Of a DNA stretch of 64,000 bases, positions 16,250 to 24,285 are shown in pieces. The notes under the pieces were generated by a model. It had not been told where the DNA came from and ran no database searches. It was given only the letters and a program-made list of their open reading frames with translations. The stretch is taken from positions 1-64,000 of the forward strand of contig NZ_JACAEH010000007.1 of NCBI RefSeq assembly GCF_013388945.1, in the 5' to 3' direction. Numbering within the stretch: position 1 is the first letter of the stretch; every line of letters starts with the position of its first letter. The stretch is from Nitrososphaera sp. Lineage in GTDB: Archaea; Thermoproteota; Nitrososphaeria; Nitrososphaerales; Nitrososphaeraceae. Both the position numbers and the translations under genes were made by a program.

Positions 16250-17167
16250 ATGAAGGAAAAGGGCGGGGAGTACATCTGGTTCGACGGCAAGTTCGTCAAG
16301 TGGGAAGATGCCAAGGTGCCGGTGTTCACCCACGCCATGCACTACGGGACCGCGGTCTTTGAAGGCATACGCGGCTACGCGTCCAAGGACAACGTCTACG
16401 TCTTTCGCTTAAAGGAGCACGTGGAGAGGCTCCGCCGGTCTGCCGGCGTCTACTCGATAGCATTACACCACTCTGTAAAGGAGCTGTGCGACGCTACAGT
16501 GGCTTTGTTGAAGAAGAACAACATGAAGCAGTCAGTCTACATCCGCCCGCTCACGTTTGTCGGCCTGCACGGCATCGACCTCAACGTGACTGACAAGTCG
16601 CCTACGCACACCGTGATAATCGCCTTTCCGTTTGAAAAGTACTTCAAGGGCGAGGGCATCAGCGCCTGCGTCTCTTCGTGGCGGCGCATAAGCGACCAGT
16701 CGACGCCGCCGCTTGCAAAGGCGGCAGGAAACTACCTTAATTCCATACTTGCGACGCAGGAGAGCCACCGCAACGGCTACGACGAGTCGATACTGCTTGA
16801 CATGGCCGGGAACGTCAGCGAGGCTTCCGGCGAGAACATCTTTGTAGTCAGGAACAAAAAGATCTACACGCCCTTCTTTGCAGACTCGGCGCTTGAGGGC
16901 ATAACCAGAGAGTCTGCCATGGCGATAGCAAAAGGCATGGGTTACGAGGTGGTAGAGCGCCCGATCCCAAGGGCCGAACTGTACATGGCAGACGAGATAT
17001 TCCTCACCGGGACTGCCGCAGAGATTGTGCCAGTAACTAGCGTCGACGGCCATGCCATCGGAAGCGGCAAGGAAGGGCACATAACGCGGAGCATACGCGA
17101 GGCCTATGCGCGCATCGTTACCGGCGGCGTCAGGGAATACATGGGCTGGCTGACGCCCGTATGGTAG
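16250..17167 (+). CDS. ilvE: Branched-chain amino acid aminotransferase
   Basis: A 305-residue class IV PLP enzyme of standard length that makes Val, Leu and Ile from their 2-oxo acids. Family features are YIWFDGKFVKWEDAKVPV, HAMHYGTAVFEGIRGY, the PLP-Lys segment LAKAAGNYLNSILA, VSEASGENIFVV and FLTGTAAEIVPV. ATG 16250 lies 28 bases after a tttttaaag TATA element. The next gene starts inside its last codons (seven-base overlap), so an operon with the sugar-type oxidoreductase is likely, although the functions differ. LeuC-LeuD elsewhere in the window serves the same amino acid family. Confidence 0.95.
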   Translation: MKEKGGEYIWFDGKFVKWEDAKVPVFTHAMHYGTAVFEGIRGYASKDNVYVFRLKEHVERLRRSAGVYSIALHHSVKELCDATVALLKKNNMKQSVYIRPLTFVGLHGIDLNVTDKSPTHTVIIAFPFEKYFKGEGISACVSSWRRISDQSTPPLAKAAGNYLNSILATQESHRNGYDESILLDMAGNVSEASGENIFVVRNKKIYTPFFADSALEGITRESAMAIAKGMGYEVVERPIPRAELYMADEIFLTGTAAEIVPVTSVDGHAIGSGKEGHITRSIREAYARIVTGGVREYMGWLTPVW

Positions 17168-18102
17168 CCCGGACGGCTGTCATCGGCGTAGGCGGCTGGG
17201 GCAAGAACCACGCAAGGGTGCTAGCCGAGCTTGGCTCGCTTGCAGCAGTGTGCGACGCAAATCCTGCGCGCGCAAATGAAATCGCGGGCAAGCACCGTGC
17301 AAAGGCGTATTCTTCAGTCGACGACATGCTGGCTTCCGAAAAACTGGACGGCTGCCTTGTCTGCACTCCTACCAGGACGCACTCGGCAGTCGCAAAGAAG
17401 GTGATGGAAAAAGGCCTGCACGCGTTTGTCGAAAAGCCGCTTGCGTTTTCCTCGCAGGAGTGCGAGGAGATGTCGCTCCTTGCAAAGAGAAAGAGCGTCA
17501 TCCTGACTGCCGGCTACATCGAGCGCTTCAACCCTGCCGTGAGCGAGACGAAAAAGCTCATGGAGGAGAAAAAGTACGGCGAGCCGCTCATGATAGAGTT
17601 CCACCGCGAGAACAGGGCGTCGCTGAGCGTCAAGGACGTCGGCATAATATTTGACAGCTCTGTGCACGACATCGACACTGCGATGTTTCTGTTTGACGCC
17701 AAGCCGCACGTGGTGTTTGCAAGGGCCGGCAAGCACGTGCATGCGTTTGAAGACTATGCCACCATCATGCTCGGCTTTGCAAACCAGAAAGTTGCAGTCA
17801 TCGCGTCAAACTGGCTCACGCCAAAGAAGGTGCGCACGTTCAGCGCGGTCTGCACCGAGGGCATAATCTCCGGCGACTTTATCACGCAGGAGACGAGGAT
17901 AGACCACGCAGGCGAGACTCTGGTCCCGCGCAGGCCTTTCCAGGAGCCGCTGACGCTTGAGCTGAAAAACTTTATCGAGTCCATCGAAGGCAGGGCAAAG
18001 CCGGTGGTCGACGCGTCGTCTGCTACCGACGTCACCCGAGTAGCAGAGGCAGCACTTTTATCAAGCGAGACCGGCTCTCCAATATACCTGGATCTGAAAT
18101 GA
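17161..18102 (+). CDS. Gfo/Idh/MocA-family NAD(P)-dependent oxidoreductase
   Basis: A 313-residue two-domain oxidoreductase. The Rossmann motif is AVIGVGGWGKNHARVLAEL, the cofactor Lys motif is HAFVEKPLA, and the substrate-domain signature IIFDSSVHDIDTAMFLF contains the HDIDT segment. It resembles WlbA/WbpB-type UDP-GlcNAc-uronate 3-dehydrogenases. The coupled hexapeptide acyltransferase downstream (18370) is WlbB/WbpD-like, so the pair may make an acetamido-sugar uronate. The specific substrate is inferred. It overlaps ilvE by seven bases and the following gene by four. Confidence 0.85.
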   Translation: MVARTAVIGVGGWGKNHARVLAELGSLAAVCDANPARANEIAGKHRAKAYSSVDDMLASEKLDGCLVCTPTRTHSAVAKKVMEKGLHAFVEKPLAFSSQECEEMSLLAKRKSVILTAGYIERFNPAVSETKKLMEEKKYGEPLMIEFHRENRASLSVKDVGIIFDSSVHDIDTAMFLFDAKPHVVFARAGKHVHAFEDYATIMLGFANQKVAVIASNWLTPKKVRTFSAVCTEGIISGDFITQETRIDHAGETLVPRRPFQEPLTLELKNFIESIEGRAKPVVDASSATDVTRVAEAALLSSETGSPIYLDLK

Positions 18103-18365
18103 AGCGCCTGATGCTTGACATACTCGCATGCCCGATAGACAAGCACTACCCTCTGGAACTTTTCGAGCTGCAGTCAAAGGACGAGATAGAGGAGGGCGCG
18201 CTCTACTGCCAAGAGTGCGGCCGCTATTACCCAATAATCGACGGGATACCTGTCATGCTGCCAGACGAACTGCGTGAGAGAAAGCGCGACACCGACTTTC
18301 TAAGCAAGTGGCAGGGCAAGCTCCCTGACAAGGTTTTAAGGCAGGGCAACCCTTGGCATCTCTGA
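18099..18365 (+). CDS. Trm112-like zinc-binding protein
   Basis: An 88-residue protein matching the Trm112/UPF0434 family: MLDILACPIDKHYPLELFEL near the start and YCQECGRYYPIIDGIPVML. Two Cys pairs form the zinc site. Trm112 proteins activate SAM methyltransferases that modify tRNA, rRNA and release factor. Coupling here is to sugar genes (ATGA overlap with the oxidoreductase), so the partner is uncertain. The C-terminal tail (RKRDTDFLSKWQGKLP) is longer than in bacterial UPF0434. Confidence 0.85.
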   Translation: MKRLMLDILACPIDKHYPLELFELQSKDEIEEGALYCQECGRYYPIIDGIPVMLPDELRERKRDTDFLSKWQGKLPDKVLRQGNPWHL

Positions 18366-18369
18366 TTCG

Positions 18370-18867
18370 ATGGCAGCATACAAGCCTCCAAAGGGCGTCA
18401 AGAACTATGTCGACAGAAAAGCCAAGGTTGGCAAGAACGTCAGGATATGGCACTTTGCCTACGTCGGCCCAAACACAGTCATAGGCAACAACGTCAAGAT
18501 AGGCTCGCTTGCGCACGTCGACTATAACGTCAGGATAGGCAACGATTGCAAGATAGAAGGCTCTGCATACATACCGCCGCTGACTGTGATAGGAAACGGT
18601 GTCTTCATAGGCCCTGCAGCCACTTTTACAAACGATCCTTATCCGATGAGTCCCAAGATGGTGGGCGCAGTGGTCGAGGACGGAGCCGTGATAGGCGCAC
18701 GCGCGGTGATCGCACCCGGCGTCAGGATAGGCAAGAACAGCGTAGTTGGCATGGGCTCCGTCGTCACAAGGGACGTTCCGCCAAACATGGTGGTGATGGG
18801 CGTCCCGGCAAAGGTCGCCTACAACAGAGAAGAGTTTGACAGGAAAAAGAAGTCCTGGGAGTCCTAG
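18370..18867 (+). CDS. Hexapeptide-repeat acyltransferase (WbpD/WlbB-like)
   Basis: A 165-residue left-handed beta-helix protein with repeated hexapeptide units (VGKNVRIWHFAYVGPNTVIG, IGNNVKIGSLAHVD, IGARAVIAPGVRIGKNSVVG). The C-terminal VVMGVPAKVAYN is typical of LbetaH acyltransferases. The segment FTNDPYPMSP matches the active-site region of WbpD-type UDP-sugar N-acetyltransferases. It follows the Trm112-like gene by four bases and the dehydrogenase, supporting a role in making an acetamido sugar. It converges with the hydroxyacid dehydrogenase gene with a four-base overlap. Confidence 0.85.
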   Translation: MAAYKPPKGVKNYVDRKAKVGKNVRIWHFAYVGPNTVIGNNVKIGSLAHVDYNVRIGNDCKIEGSAYIPPLTVIGNGVFIGPAATFTNDPYPMSPKMVGAVVEDGAVIGARAVIAPGVRIGKNSVVGMGSVVTRDVPPNMVVMGVPAKVAYNREEFDRKKKSWES

Positions 18868-19832
18868 GGGACCTGAGGGTTTACAAGAAAATAGGGGTCG
18901 GGCCTCTTGCCTGAAAGGGCGTCCAGAACGCAATTTACGGCTACTTCTGCCATCCTATGCCTTGTCTGCCTTGATGCGCTGCCGATGTGCGGCAGGAGCA
19001 CAACGTTTTTCATCCGTACAAGCGGGCTTGACTTTGGCAGCGGCTCTTTTTCAAACACGTCAAGGCCGGCGCCTGCTATCTGGCCCTTCTTCAGCGCCAC
19101 AATCAGGTCGCGCTCGTTTACTATTGCTCCCCTTGCGGTGTTTATCAAAAATGCAGTCGGCTTCATCTTTCGCAGCTTTTCCCTGTCTATCAGGTGGCGG
19201 CTTGCACCGTTCATCGACGCGTGTATCGAAACAAAATCGCTTCGCGCAAGAAGGTCGTCAAGCTCTGCGTATGTGGCAAGCCCTTGCTCCTTCTGTCTCC
19301 TGCCGTAGTACAGCACGTCCATGCCAAAGCCCTTTGCGCGCCGGGCAACAGCAGAGCCTATCCTTCCAAGGCCAATTATCCCGAGCGTCGCACCGTGCAC
19401 CTGCTGACCCAGAAGCAGGTCGGGCATCCAGCCCGCTTTCCATCTGCCTTGTCTCACCATCCTGTCACCCTGCACGACGTTTCGGGCGCAGGCAAGTATG
19501 AGCGCAAGCGTGAGGTCGGCTGTTGCTTCTGCCAGTATGTCTGCTGTGTAGGTCACGTAAATGCCCCTTTTTGTAGCCTCTTCGACGTCGATGTGCTCAA
19601 AGCCGGTGCTGTACGAGCTGATTATCTTCAATTGCGGGCCTGCCGCGTCCATGATCTCTTTGTCTATCCTGTCAGAAAGCATGCACAGGATCGCGTCCTT
19701 GCCTTTCACGTTTTTCAGAAGCTCCTTCCTTGAAGGCGGCAGGGCCTTTCTGTGAAGCGTGACTTTGCACCTCTTGGCGAGCTCGCCAAGTGCCGGCCCG
19801 GGCAGGCTCCTTGTCACGTAAACACTCTTCAC
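18864..19832 (-). CDS. D-2-hydroxyacid dehydrogenase (glyoxylate/hydroxypyruvate reductase-like)
   Basis: A 322-residue NAD-dependent dehydrogenase of usual family length. The cofactor motif is GATLGIIGLGRIGSAVARRA. The catalytic triad is in place: Arg in FLINTARGAIVNE, Glu in LDVFEKEP and His in LLPHIGSAS. It reduces 2-oxo acids such as glyoxylate or hydroxypyruvate, or oxidises D-glycerate or D-lactate; the sequence does not decide. It is monocistronic, between tRNA-Gln and a converging gene. Confidence 0.88.
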   Translation of the reverse strand: MKSVYVTRSLPGPALGELAKRCKVTLHRKALPPSRKELLKNVKGKDAILCMLSDRIDKEIMDAAGPQLKIISSYSTGFEHIDVEEATKRGIYVTYTADILAEATADLTLALILACARNVVQGDRMVRQGRWKAGWMPDLLLGQQVHGATLGIIGLGRIGSAVARRAKGFGMDVLYYGRRQKEQGLATYAELDDLLARSDFVSIHASMNGASRHLIDREKLRKMKPTAFLINTARGAIVNERDLIVALKKGQIAGAGLDVFEKEPLPKSSPLVRMKNVVLLPHIGSASRQTRHRMAEVAVNCVLDALSGKRPDPYFLVNPQVP

Positions 19833-19873
19833 GCATGCCGGTCGTACGCGCGGCGTTATGAATTTTTAGAAAA

Positions 19874-19966
19874 TAGCCCGGCCCAGATTCGAACTGGGGT
19901 CAAGGGCTCCAAAGGCCCCTATGCTTGGCCACTACATTCGGCGGAAAATAATTCCTCCACCGGGCT
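19874..19966 (-). tRNA. tRNA-Gln(TTG) with probable intron in the D-arm
   Basis: On the minus strand the acceptor stem pairs AGCCCGG with CCGGGCT (discriminator A). The anticodon arm is GGGGC-CTTTGGA-GCCCT, with anticodon TTG. The T-arm is CCCAG-TTCGAAT-CTGGG. The span is 93 nt, too long for this tRNA. Removing about 20 nt after G10 restores the usual archaeal tRNA-Gln D-arm (GTGTAGTGGCCAAGCAT) and gives a normal 73-nt tRNA. The CCA end is not encoded. Confidence 0.88.
19937..19956 (-). other. Probable non-canonical tRNA intron (about 20 nt)
   Basis: The inserted sequence (read on the minus strand) starts AGGAATTATTTTCC and contains a GGAA/TTCC stem with a five-base loop. It lies between tRNA positions 10 and 11, inside the D-stem, not at the canonical 37/38 site. 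The edges may shift by one base because either G10 or A10 would pair. A strict bulge-helix-bulge is not obvious, so a relaxed splicing motif is presumed. Confidence 0.7.
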
Positions 19967-20015
19967 TCCGGGCGTAACTCCACTGCCAATCTGGTCTTTA
20001 TAATCCTGATGATTG

Positions 20016-21059
20016 TCAGTGCTTTGTTATTGCAGAGATCATCACCTGCGTCGGATCCTCCATCGACGCAAGCAGCCTTGCCGCCTTCTTTCTCAGGTTC
20101 TTTCCAAACTTCTCGTCTGACAGCATCTTTTTGCCGGTGCGGACAAGCGACTTGGCGTCGCGCGCCCTTGCCACGAGGCCGGTCCTGACAAGGTAGTCGT
20201 CGACGTAGAACCTCACCGGCGCTATCGATATCGTGGGAACGCCCAAAAGCGCGGCCTCGGCGCTCATGGTTCCGCCTGCCCCCACGAAGAGGCTTGCACC
20301 CTTTATGAGCATCGCGCCGTCAAACACGTCCTCTGCGACCTGCGCCTTTCCTTCATAGCGTTTCTTGGCTTCCTCTATCTGGTCGTGGTACCTGCACAGC
20401 ACCAGCACGTCTGCAAGTTTTGAAAACTCGTTTATCGCAGCGTCAACAAGCGGCAGGCTTGCAAGCCCCTTGTCTGCGATATAAGACGCCTTGCTTTCTT
20501 CGAGCCTGACAAGCACCTTTTTCCTTTCTCTTGTGGTCTCGCCTGCCGGCATGCGCTTGAGCCACGCGGCGGGGTCAAGCGCCCTGTACCGCGTTATGTT
20601 TTTCCTTGCAATCCCGTACCTTGTCCACGCAGAATAGGGTATCACCCACGGGCACAGCAGCCTGCTCATGAGAGGGACAGTCAGCCGTGCCACCGGCTCC
20701 GAATGTGGCGAGTCATTAAAGCCGACGTGCCTGACGCCAAGGCCGTAGGCGACGCGCGCGCCTTCCGGAGAAGAAAAAGTGACAGCAGCATCCGGGCCAA
20801 ACCTGCCCACCACCTTTGCAAGTTCAAGCGTCCTTTCAGAGCTTGCGAGAAGCTTTTCGTACCTGTCAGCCCCGCCGTGCCTGCCCACTATTTCCATGGC
20901 AAATCCTTTCAGCCGCGCAAGCTCCACTGCCTCTCTGTACTGGCGGGAGGTGCACAGGACTTGATGACCTTTTTCGCGCAGGAGCGACACTGCAGGGCTG
21001 AAAAACATCACCTGCTTTGGCGTCAGCACGTCAAACCAGATCTTCAATTGCCTGAACAC
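20016..21059 (-). CDS. DUF354-family glycosyltransferase-like protein
   Basis: A 347-residue protein of the archaeal/bacterial DUF354 (COG1817) family, which shares the GT-B/UDP-GlcNAc 2-epimerase fold. The N-terminus KIWFDVLTPKQVMFF matches family openings, and the C-terminal part has the donor-site segment FVGAGGTMSAEAALLGVPTI. No catalytic function is firmly known. The start is GTG 21059 or TTG 21047; a cttaaag element lies about 30 bases upstream. A role in surface glycan synthesis is inferred from the fold. Confidence 0.8.
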   Translation of the reverse strand: MFRQLKIWFDVLTPKQVMFFSPAVSLLREKGHQVLCTSRQYREAVELARLKGFAMEIVGRHGGADRYEKLLASSERTLELAKVVGRFGPDAAVTFSSPEGARVAYGLGVRHVGFNDSPHSEPVARLTVPLMSRLLCPWVIPYSAWTRYGIARKNITRYRALDPAAWLKRMPAGETTRERKKVLVRLEESKASYIADKGLASLPLVDAAINEFSKLADVLVLCRYHDQIEEAKKRYEGKAQVAEDVFDGAMLIKGASLFVGAGGTMSAEAALLGVPTISIAPVRFYVDDYLVRTGLVARARDAKSLVRTGKKMLSDEKFGKNLRKKAARLLASMEDPTQVMISAITKH

Positions 21060-21142
21060 TAGACCGCGCCAGTGGAAAAACCTTTTCTTTAAGGGTGAGA
21101 ACGAGTATATAGCGGATTGTTCGGGGGAGCTAAAGGCATACT

Positions 21143-22309
21143 TTGAGCGCAGCAGCTATTCCGCCGGTTGCAGTGTACGGGCTCAGCACGGAGGGCTACC
21201 GGATAGCGTCGTCTATAGCGGTCAAGGGCGCCAAGGTCTCGCTCATCGACGAGTCGCTCAGAAACGCGATAACGCTCAAGGCAGACATCGCACGCACCTA
21301 CCCGGACGTGGGCTCGCTTGTTGAAGACGAGCCGCTGCTCGGCCTTGAGCCTATGGACGTGGCCGTGAGCGCGGCGTCGTATGTCTTTTTTGCGCCAAGG
21401 ATACGCAAAGTGGGAACAGAAGTCAAGGCCGACGTGTCTGCCAAGTTCAAGGACGCCGTCAAGGCCATGAAAAAAGGCTCGTCGCTTGTGTACATGCTGC
21501 CTACCGGCGTGGGGGGAAACAGCGAAAACATCGCACTTGTCGAGCACGTAACAGGCATGGAAGTGGACAAGGACATCTCGTACTACTACATGCCTGCAAG
21601 CAAGGTGGCGGCAGGCACCGAGAACCTGGTAGGCTCTGTCCGGTCAAAGCAGGACGCGACGCTTGCCAAGATGCTGGCAGACTATGACGGCAAGCGCAGG
21701 GTGGGCTTTATTGATACAGCGTCTGCAGAGCTGTCGCATGTCATCCGCACCCTTTCCCATTATTCCGGCATGGCAAGCATTCTCGAAGTCTGCAAAAAGG
21801 CCGCCGACGGCGGCGTGCCTGCTGACGAGCTTGCGCACGGCACGTTTTCAGAGCTATTCATAGACGACGTGACATCGGGGCTCTACGATCTGCGAGTCAT
21901 CGGCTCGTCGCTTGACGGCGCAGGGCCGCTCATGTACCTCGTAAACGGCAGCATCCGCGGAATCGAGGGCTATGTCAAGCATCTCATCGACCAGGTGAGG
22001 GCGACTCTAAAAAAGCGCGACCTGAAAGCAAGCAGGACAAAAGTGGCAATAGCCTGGACCATGGACCCGCACGAGATGCGAGGCGACAAGATGGAGCTCT
22101 TGTCGGCTCTTGAAACCAAGGTGCGCGACTACATCGGCGACGTGGAGCGCCACCAGGGGCCGACTTTTGATCTCTATCATACAGACAAGACTACAGTCGT
22201 CATCGCCTGCTCAAAGGCAGACTTTGAAAAGGTGTCGTCGAAAAACGCGCAGAGCGACGACCTGATAGTGATAAAGGCAAACCCGATGTGCGAGACTGTG
22301 CAGGGTTAA
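21143..22309 (+). CDS. Rossmann-fold dehydrogenase-like protein (UDP-sugar dehydrogenase-like)
   Basis: A 388-residue protein. The N-terminus reads VAVYGLSTEGYRIASSIAVKG, a dinucleotide-binding GxxxxG variant. The central SSLVYMLPTGVGGNSENIALV and the helical middle part recall UDP-glucose/GDP-mannose dehydrogenases. The catalytic Cys segment of those enzymes is not evident, so enzymatic function is uncertain. The C-terminal third (ASRTKVAIAWTMDPHEMRG) looks like a second nucleotide-fold domain. It is divergent from the DUF354 gene and 26 bases upstream of cutA. Confidence 0.6.
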   Translation: MSAAAIPPVAVYGLSTEGYRIASSIAVKGAKVSLIDESLRNAITLKADIARTYPDVGSLVEDEPLLGLEPMDVAVSAASYVFFAPRIRKVGTEVKADVSAKFKDAVKAMKKGSSLVYMLPTGVGGNSENIALVEHVTGMEVDKDISYYYMPASKVAAGTENLVGSVRSKQDATLAKMLADYDGKRRVGFIDTASAELSHVIRTLSHYSGMASILEVCKKAADGGVPADELAHGTFSELFIDDVTSGLYDLRVIGSSLDGAGPLMYLVNGSIRGIEGYVKHLIDQVRATLKKRDLKASRTKVAIAWTMDPHEMRGDKMELLSALETKVRDYIGDVERHQGPTFDLYHTDKTTVVIACSKADFEKVSSKNAQSDDLIVIKANPMCETVQG

Positions 22310-22335
22310 ATACGCCGGCCCGTACCTGAAAAAAG

Positions 22336-22692
22336 ATGGGCAAGCAAAAGGGCGTAATCGTCATCTCTACTTTTGCAAACGAGCAGGCGGCGCACGACGT
22401 CTCAAAAAAGCTGGTCGAGGCCGGCCTTGCCGCATGCGCCAACCTTGCACCCGTGCGCTCCATCTACGCCTGGCGGGGCAGGGTCGAGGACCACGGCGAG
22501 TGTCTAGTGCTCTTCAAGACGACGAAAAGCAGTTCAAAGGCGCTGAAAAAAGAGCTAGCAAAACTCCATCCATACGACGTGCCCGAGATAGTGGAGATAA
22601 AGATGGCCGACGTCGCCAAGCCGTACATGGAGTGGCTTGCAGGCTCAGCGGATGGCAAACCTAAGAAGCGCAACGATGCCGCCAAGCGATGA
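22336..22692 (+). CDS. cutA: CutA1-family protein
   Basis: A 118-residue protein of the CutA family: VIVISTFANEQAAHDVSKKL, AGLAACANLAPVRSIYAWRG and HPYDVPEIVEI are all recognisable. CutA forms stable trimers related in fold to PII. It was first linked to copper tolerance, but its physiological role is unclear. The C-terminal 20 residues (Lys-rich) extend past the core and are encoded opposite the end of pelA: the genes overlap by 48 bases in convergent orientation. Confidence 0.93.
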   Translation: MGKQKGVIVISTFANEQAAHDVSKKLVEAGLAACANLAPVRSIYAWRGRVEDHGECLVLFKTTKSSSKALKKELAKLHPYDVPEIVEIKMADVAKPYMEWLAGSADGKPKKRNDAAKR

Positions 22693-23703
22693 CACACGCA
22701 TGCCTATGTCGGTAGACGAGTCGACGGCGTACGTCGCCGCGCCGTGGCTTTCAGCCGCGTTCAGCATCTTTACGATTGCGCCCTCGTCGGAATTTTTAAA
22801 GATCGAGTCGGAAAAGATTATCGACTCGACTGCCTTTATCCTGACTGCGTCCTCAACTTCCTTCGGGCCCATGGCAAACTTGTTCTCGCCCCTGTTGACC
22901 ATCAGCATAACGCGGTCAAGCATCGCAGAGACCGTCGCAAGCTTGCTTGCGCCCATTGCCTCCTTCATCGCCGGCGAGCGCAAAAACACGAAAATCCCGT
23001 CCTCGCCTGCCACGTCGACCCCGTCTGCCACCTGCGCCCTGTCCTTTGGGATTCCGTGCTTGTCCAAGGAATTGTAGAACCGCCGCCGGGTCTCGCCCGG
23101 CCCGAACACTATGACTTTGTCGGACTCGCCAAGCACCGAGGCGACGAGCTTGGCGGTGTCCGCAAAAAACGTCTCGAGGCTGACGTTTTTTGTCTGGTAG
23201 CGCTTGCCGCTCTGGCCTGAATAGATGTTTGGTATCACCTTGACGTGGGTGCCGGAAACCTTTGCGACTGCCGCCTCCTGCGTGTCGATGGCAACAAGTA
23301 TGAACGACGAGCCGTCGCCGGACCGCCTCAGAAGTTTCAGCTCCACGTCCTGCCACCTGCGGTTTTTGTCTATTGTGAGCGGGTCGCCTGCTTGGACCGA
23401 CAGCGCGTGGTGGACTCCTTTGGAGACAAGCTCGTTGCTTGTCGCAATTATCGCGCCTGCAATGCGCAGCCTGTCGACAGACGAATCCAGTTCAACCCTG
23501 TCTACCCTGATGGTGAGCCTGACCTTGACGCGCTCGCCCTTGTCCGGCCTGCCGTACTCGGTTTCCTGCTTGACGACCCTCGTCGTGTCGGCGATCACAG
23601 TATCGCCCTGCTCAACCACGCGCCTCAGGGTAAAGAGGTCGTCGGCGTCTTCGGGTATCACGAAAAATGCGGTGGCAGATGCCTGGCTTGGCTTTACTAT
23701 CAT
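22645..23703 (-). CDS. pelA: Pelota (archaeal Dom34), mRNA surveillance factor
   Basis: A 352-residue three-domain protein that enters the A site of stalled ribosomes together with aEF1A and, with ABCE1, splits them. The N-terminal Sm-like domain runs to about residue 130 (LFTLRRVVEQGDTVIADTTRV). The eRF1-like central domain includes VVADG-type loops (QVADGVDVAGEDGIFVFL) but no GGQ, as expected for Pelota. The C-terminal domain ends GGIVALLRFAIR. ATG 23703 overlaps the upstream stop as ATGA; the frame open to 23775 is not family-like. Confidence 0.93.
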   Translation of the reverse strand: MIVKPSQASATAFFVIPEDADDLFTLRRVVEQGDTVIADTTRVVKQETEYGRPDKGERVKVRLTIRVDRVELDSSVDRLRIAGAIIATSNELVSKGVHHALSVQAGDPLTIDKNRRWQDVELKLLRRSGDGSSFILVAIDTQEAAVAKVSGTHVKVIPNIYSGQSGKRYQTKNVSLETFFADTAKLVASVLGESDKVIVFGPGETRRRFYNSLDKHGIPKDRAQVADGVDVAGEDGIFVFLRSPAMKEAMGASKLATVSAMLDRVMLMVNRGENKFAMGPKEVEDAVRIKAVESIIFSDSIFKNSDEGAIVKMLNAAESHGAATYAVDSSTDIGMRVSSLGGIVALLRFAIR

Positions 23704-24134
23704 GCTTGCTGGGCAGCGTTTTCCTGGCCTTCCGGCGCGGCTTCCTTGGTTGAAGCAAGGTACTGGTCGACCCACTCCTGCGTCAGCACGCCGGCTTCAA
23801 CCAGGTTCACAAGCGCGTTTGGCGACGCGGTGCCCTGCACCTTGCCGGAGCGCCTGCGAGTCTGCCTCCACTTTAGCTGCGTGTTGCCTGACTTTGAAGA
23901 GTAGATTATCCCTAGGATCTCCTTGGCGTTTACAAACGTCATCTCGCGGATCTTTTTCAGCGTGACCTTGTCTGCTGCCTCGATGTATATGGCTCCCGGC
24001 CCCTCCTCGCGCTCGGGGAACACCTCAAAGTCGCGGAGGTAGCTCTCAGGTATGAACGACCGGCACGTGCTTACTATGATGAATTTCCTGAAACTTTCCA
24101 GAGAACACGTAGTTTCTATTGGAACCATTTCCAA
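23700..24134 (-). CDS. Hypothetical protein coupled to Pelota
   Basis: A 144-residue protein with a mixed alpha/beta core (FRKFIIVSTCRSFIPESYL, GAIYIEAADKVTLKKIREM) and a low-complexity Ala/Glu/Gln C-terminal tail. I do not recognise a family. Translational coupling with pelA (ATGA overlap) suggests a link to translation or RNA. A TATA-like tgataaatg lies about 27 bases upstream of ATG 24134. Confidence 0.65.
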   Translation of the reverse strand: MEMVPIETTCSLESFRKFIIVSTCRSFIPESYLRDFEVFPEREEGPGAIYIEAADKVTLKKIREMTFVNAKEILGIIYSSKSGNTQLKWRQTRRRSGKVQGTASPNALVNLVEAGVLTQEWVDQYLASTKEAAPEGQENAAQQA

Positions 24135-24179
24135 CTATGAAGGACATGTAGTCATTTATCAAGCTTGTGAGAAATTTTG

Positions 24180-24259
24180 AGCGGATGGACAAACTCCTTA
24201 CTCAAGATCCTCCTCACCACGTCAGTAGGGCTAGTCCTGTCATTGTCTGACCATCCGCT
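24180..24259. repeat. Long imperfect inverted repeat between genes
   Basis: AGCGGATGG at 24180-24188 pairs perfectly with CCATCCGCT at 24251-24259. Pairing continues inward to 13 of 15 positions, and an inner CCTTACT/AGTAGGG stem is also possible. The 80-nt element lies between a DtxR gene and the Pelota operon promoter. It could be a processing signal, terminator or small RNA; no family was recognised. Confidence 0.45.
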
Positions 24260-24285
24260 TGAAGATTGGCGCCGGCACTAAAAAA

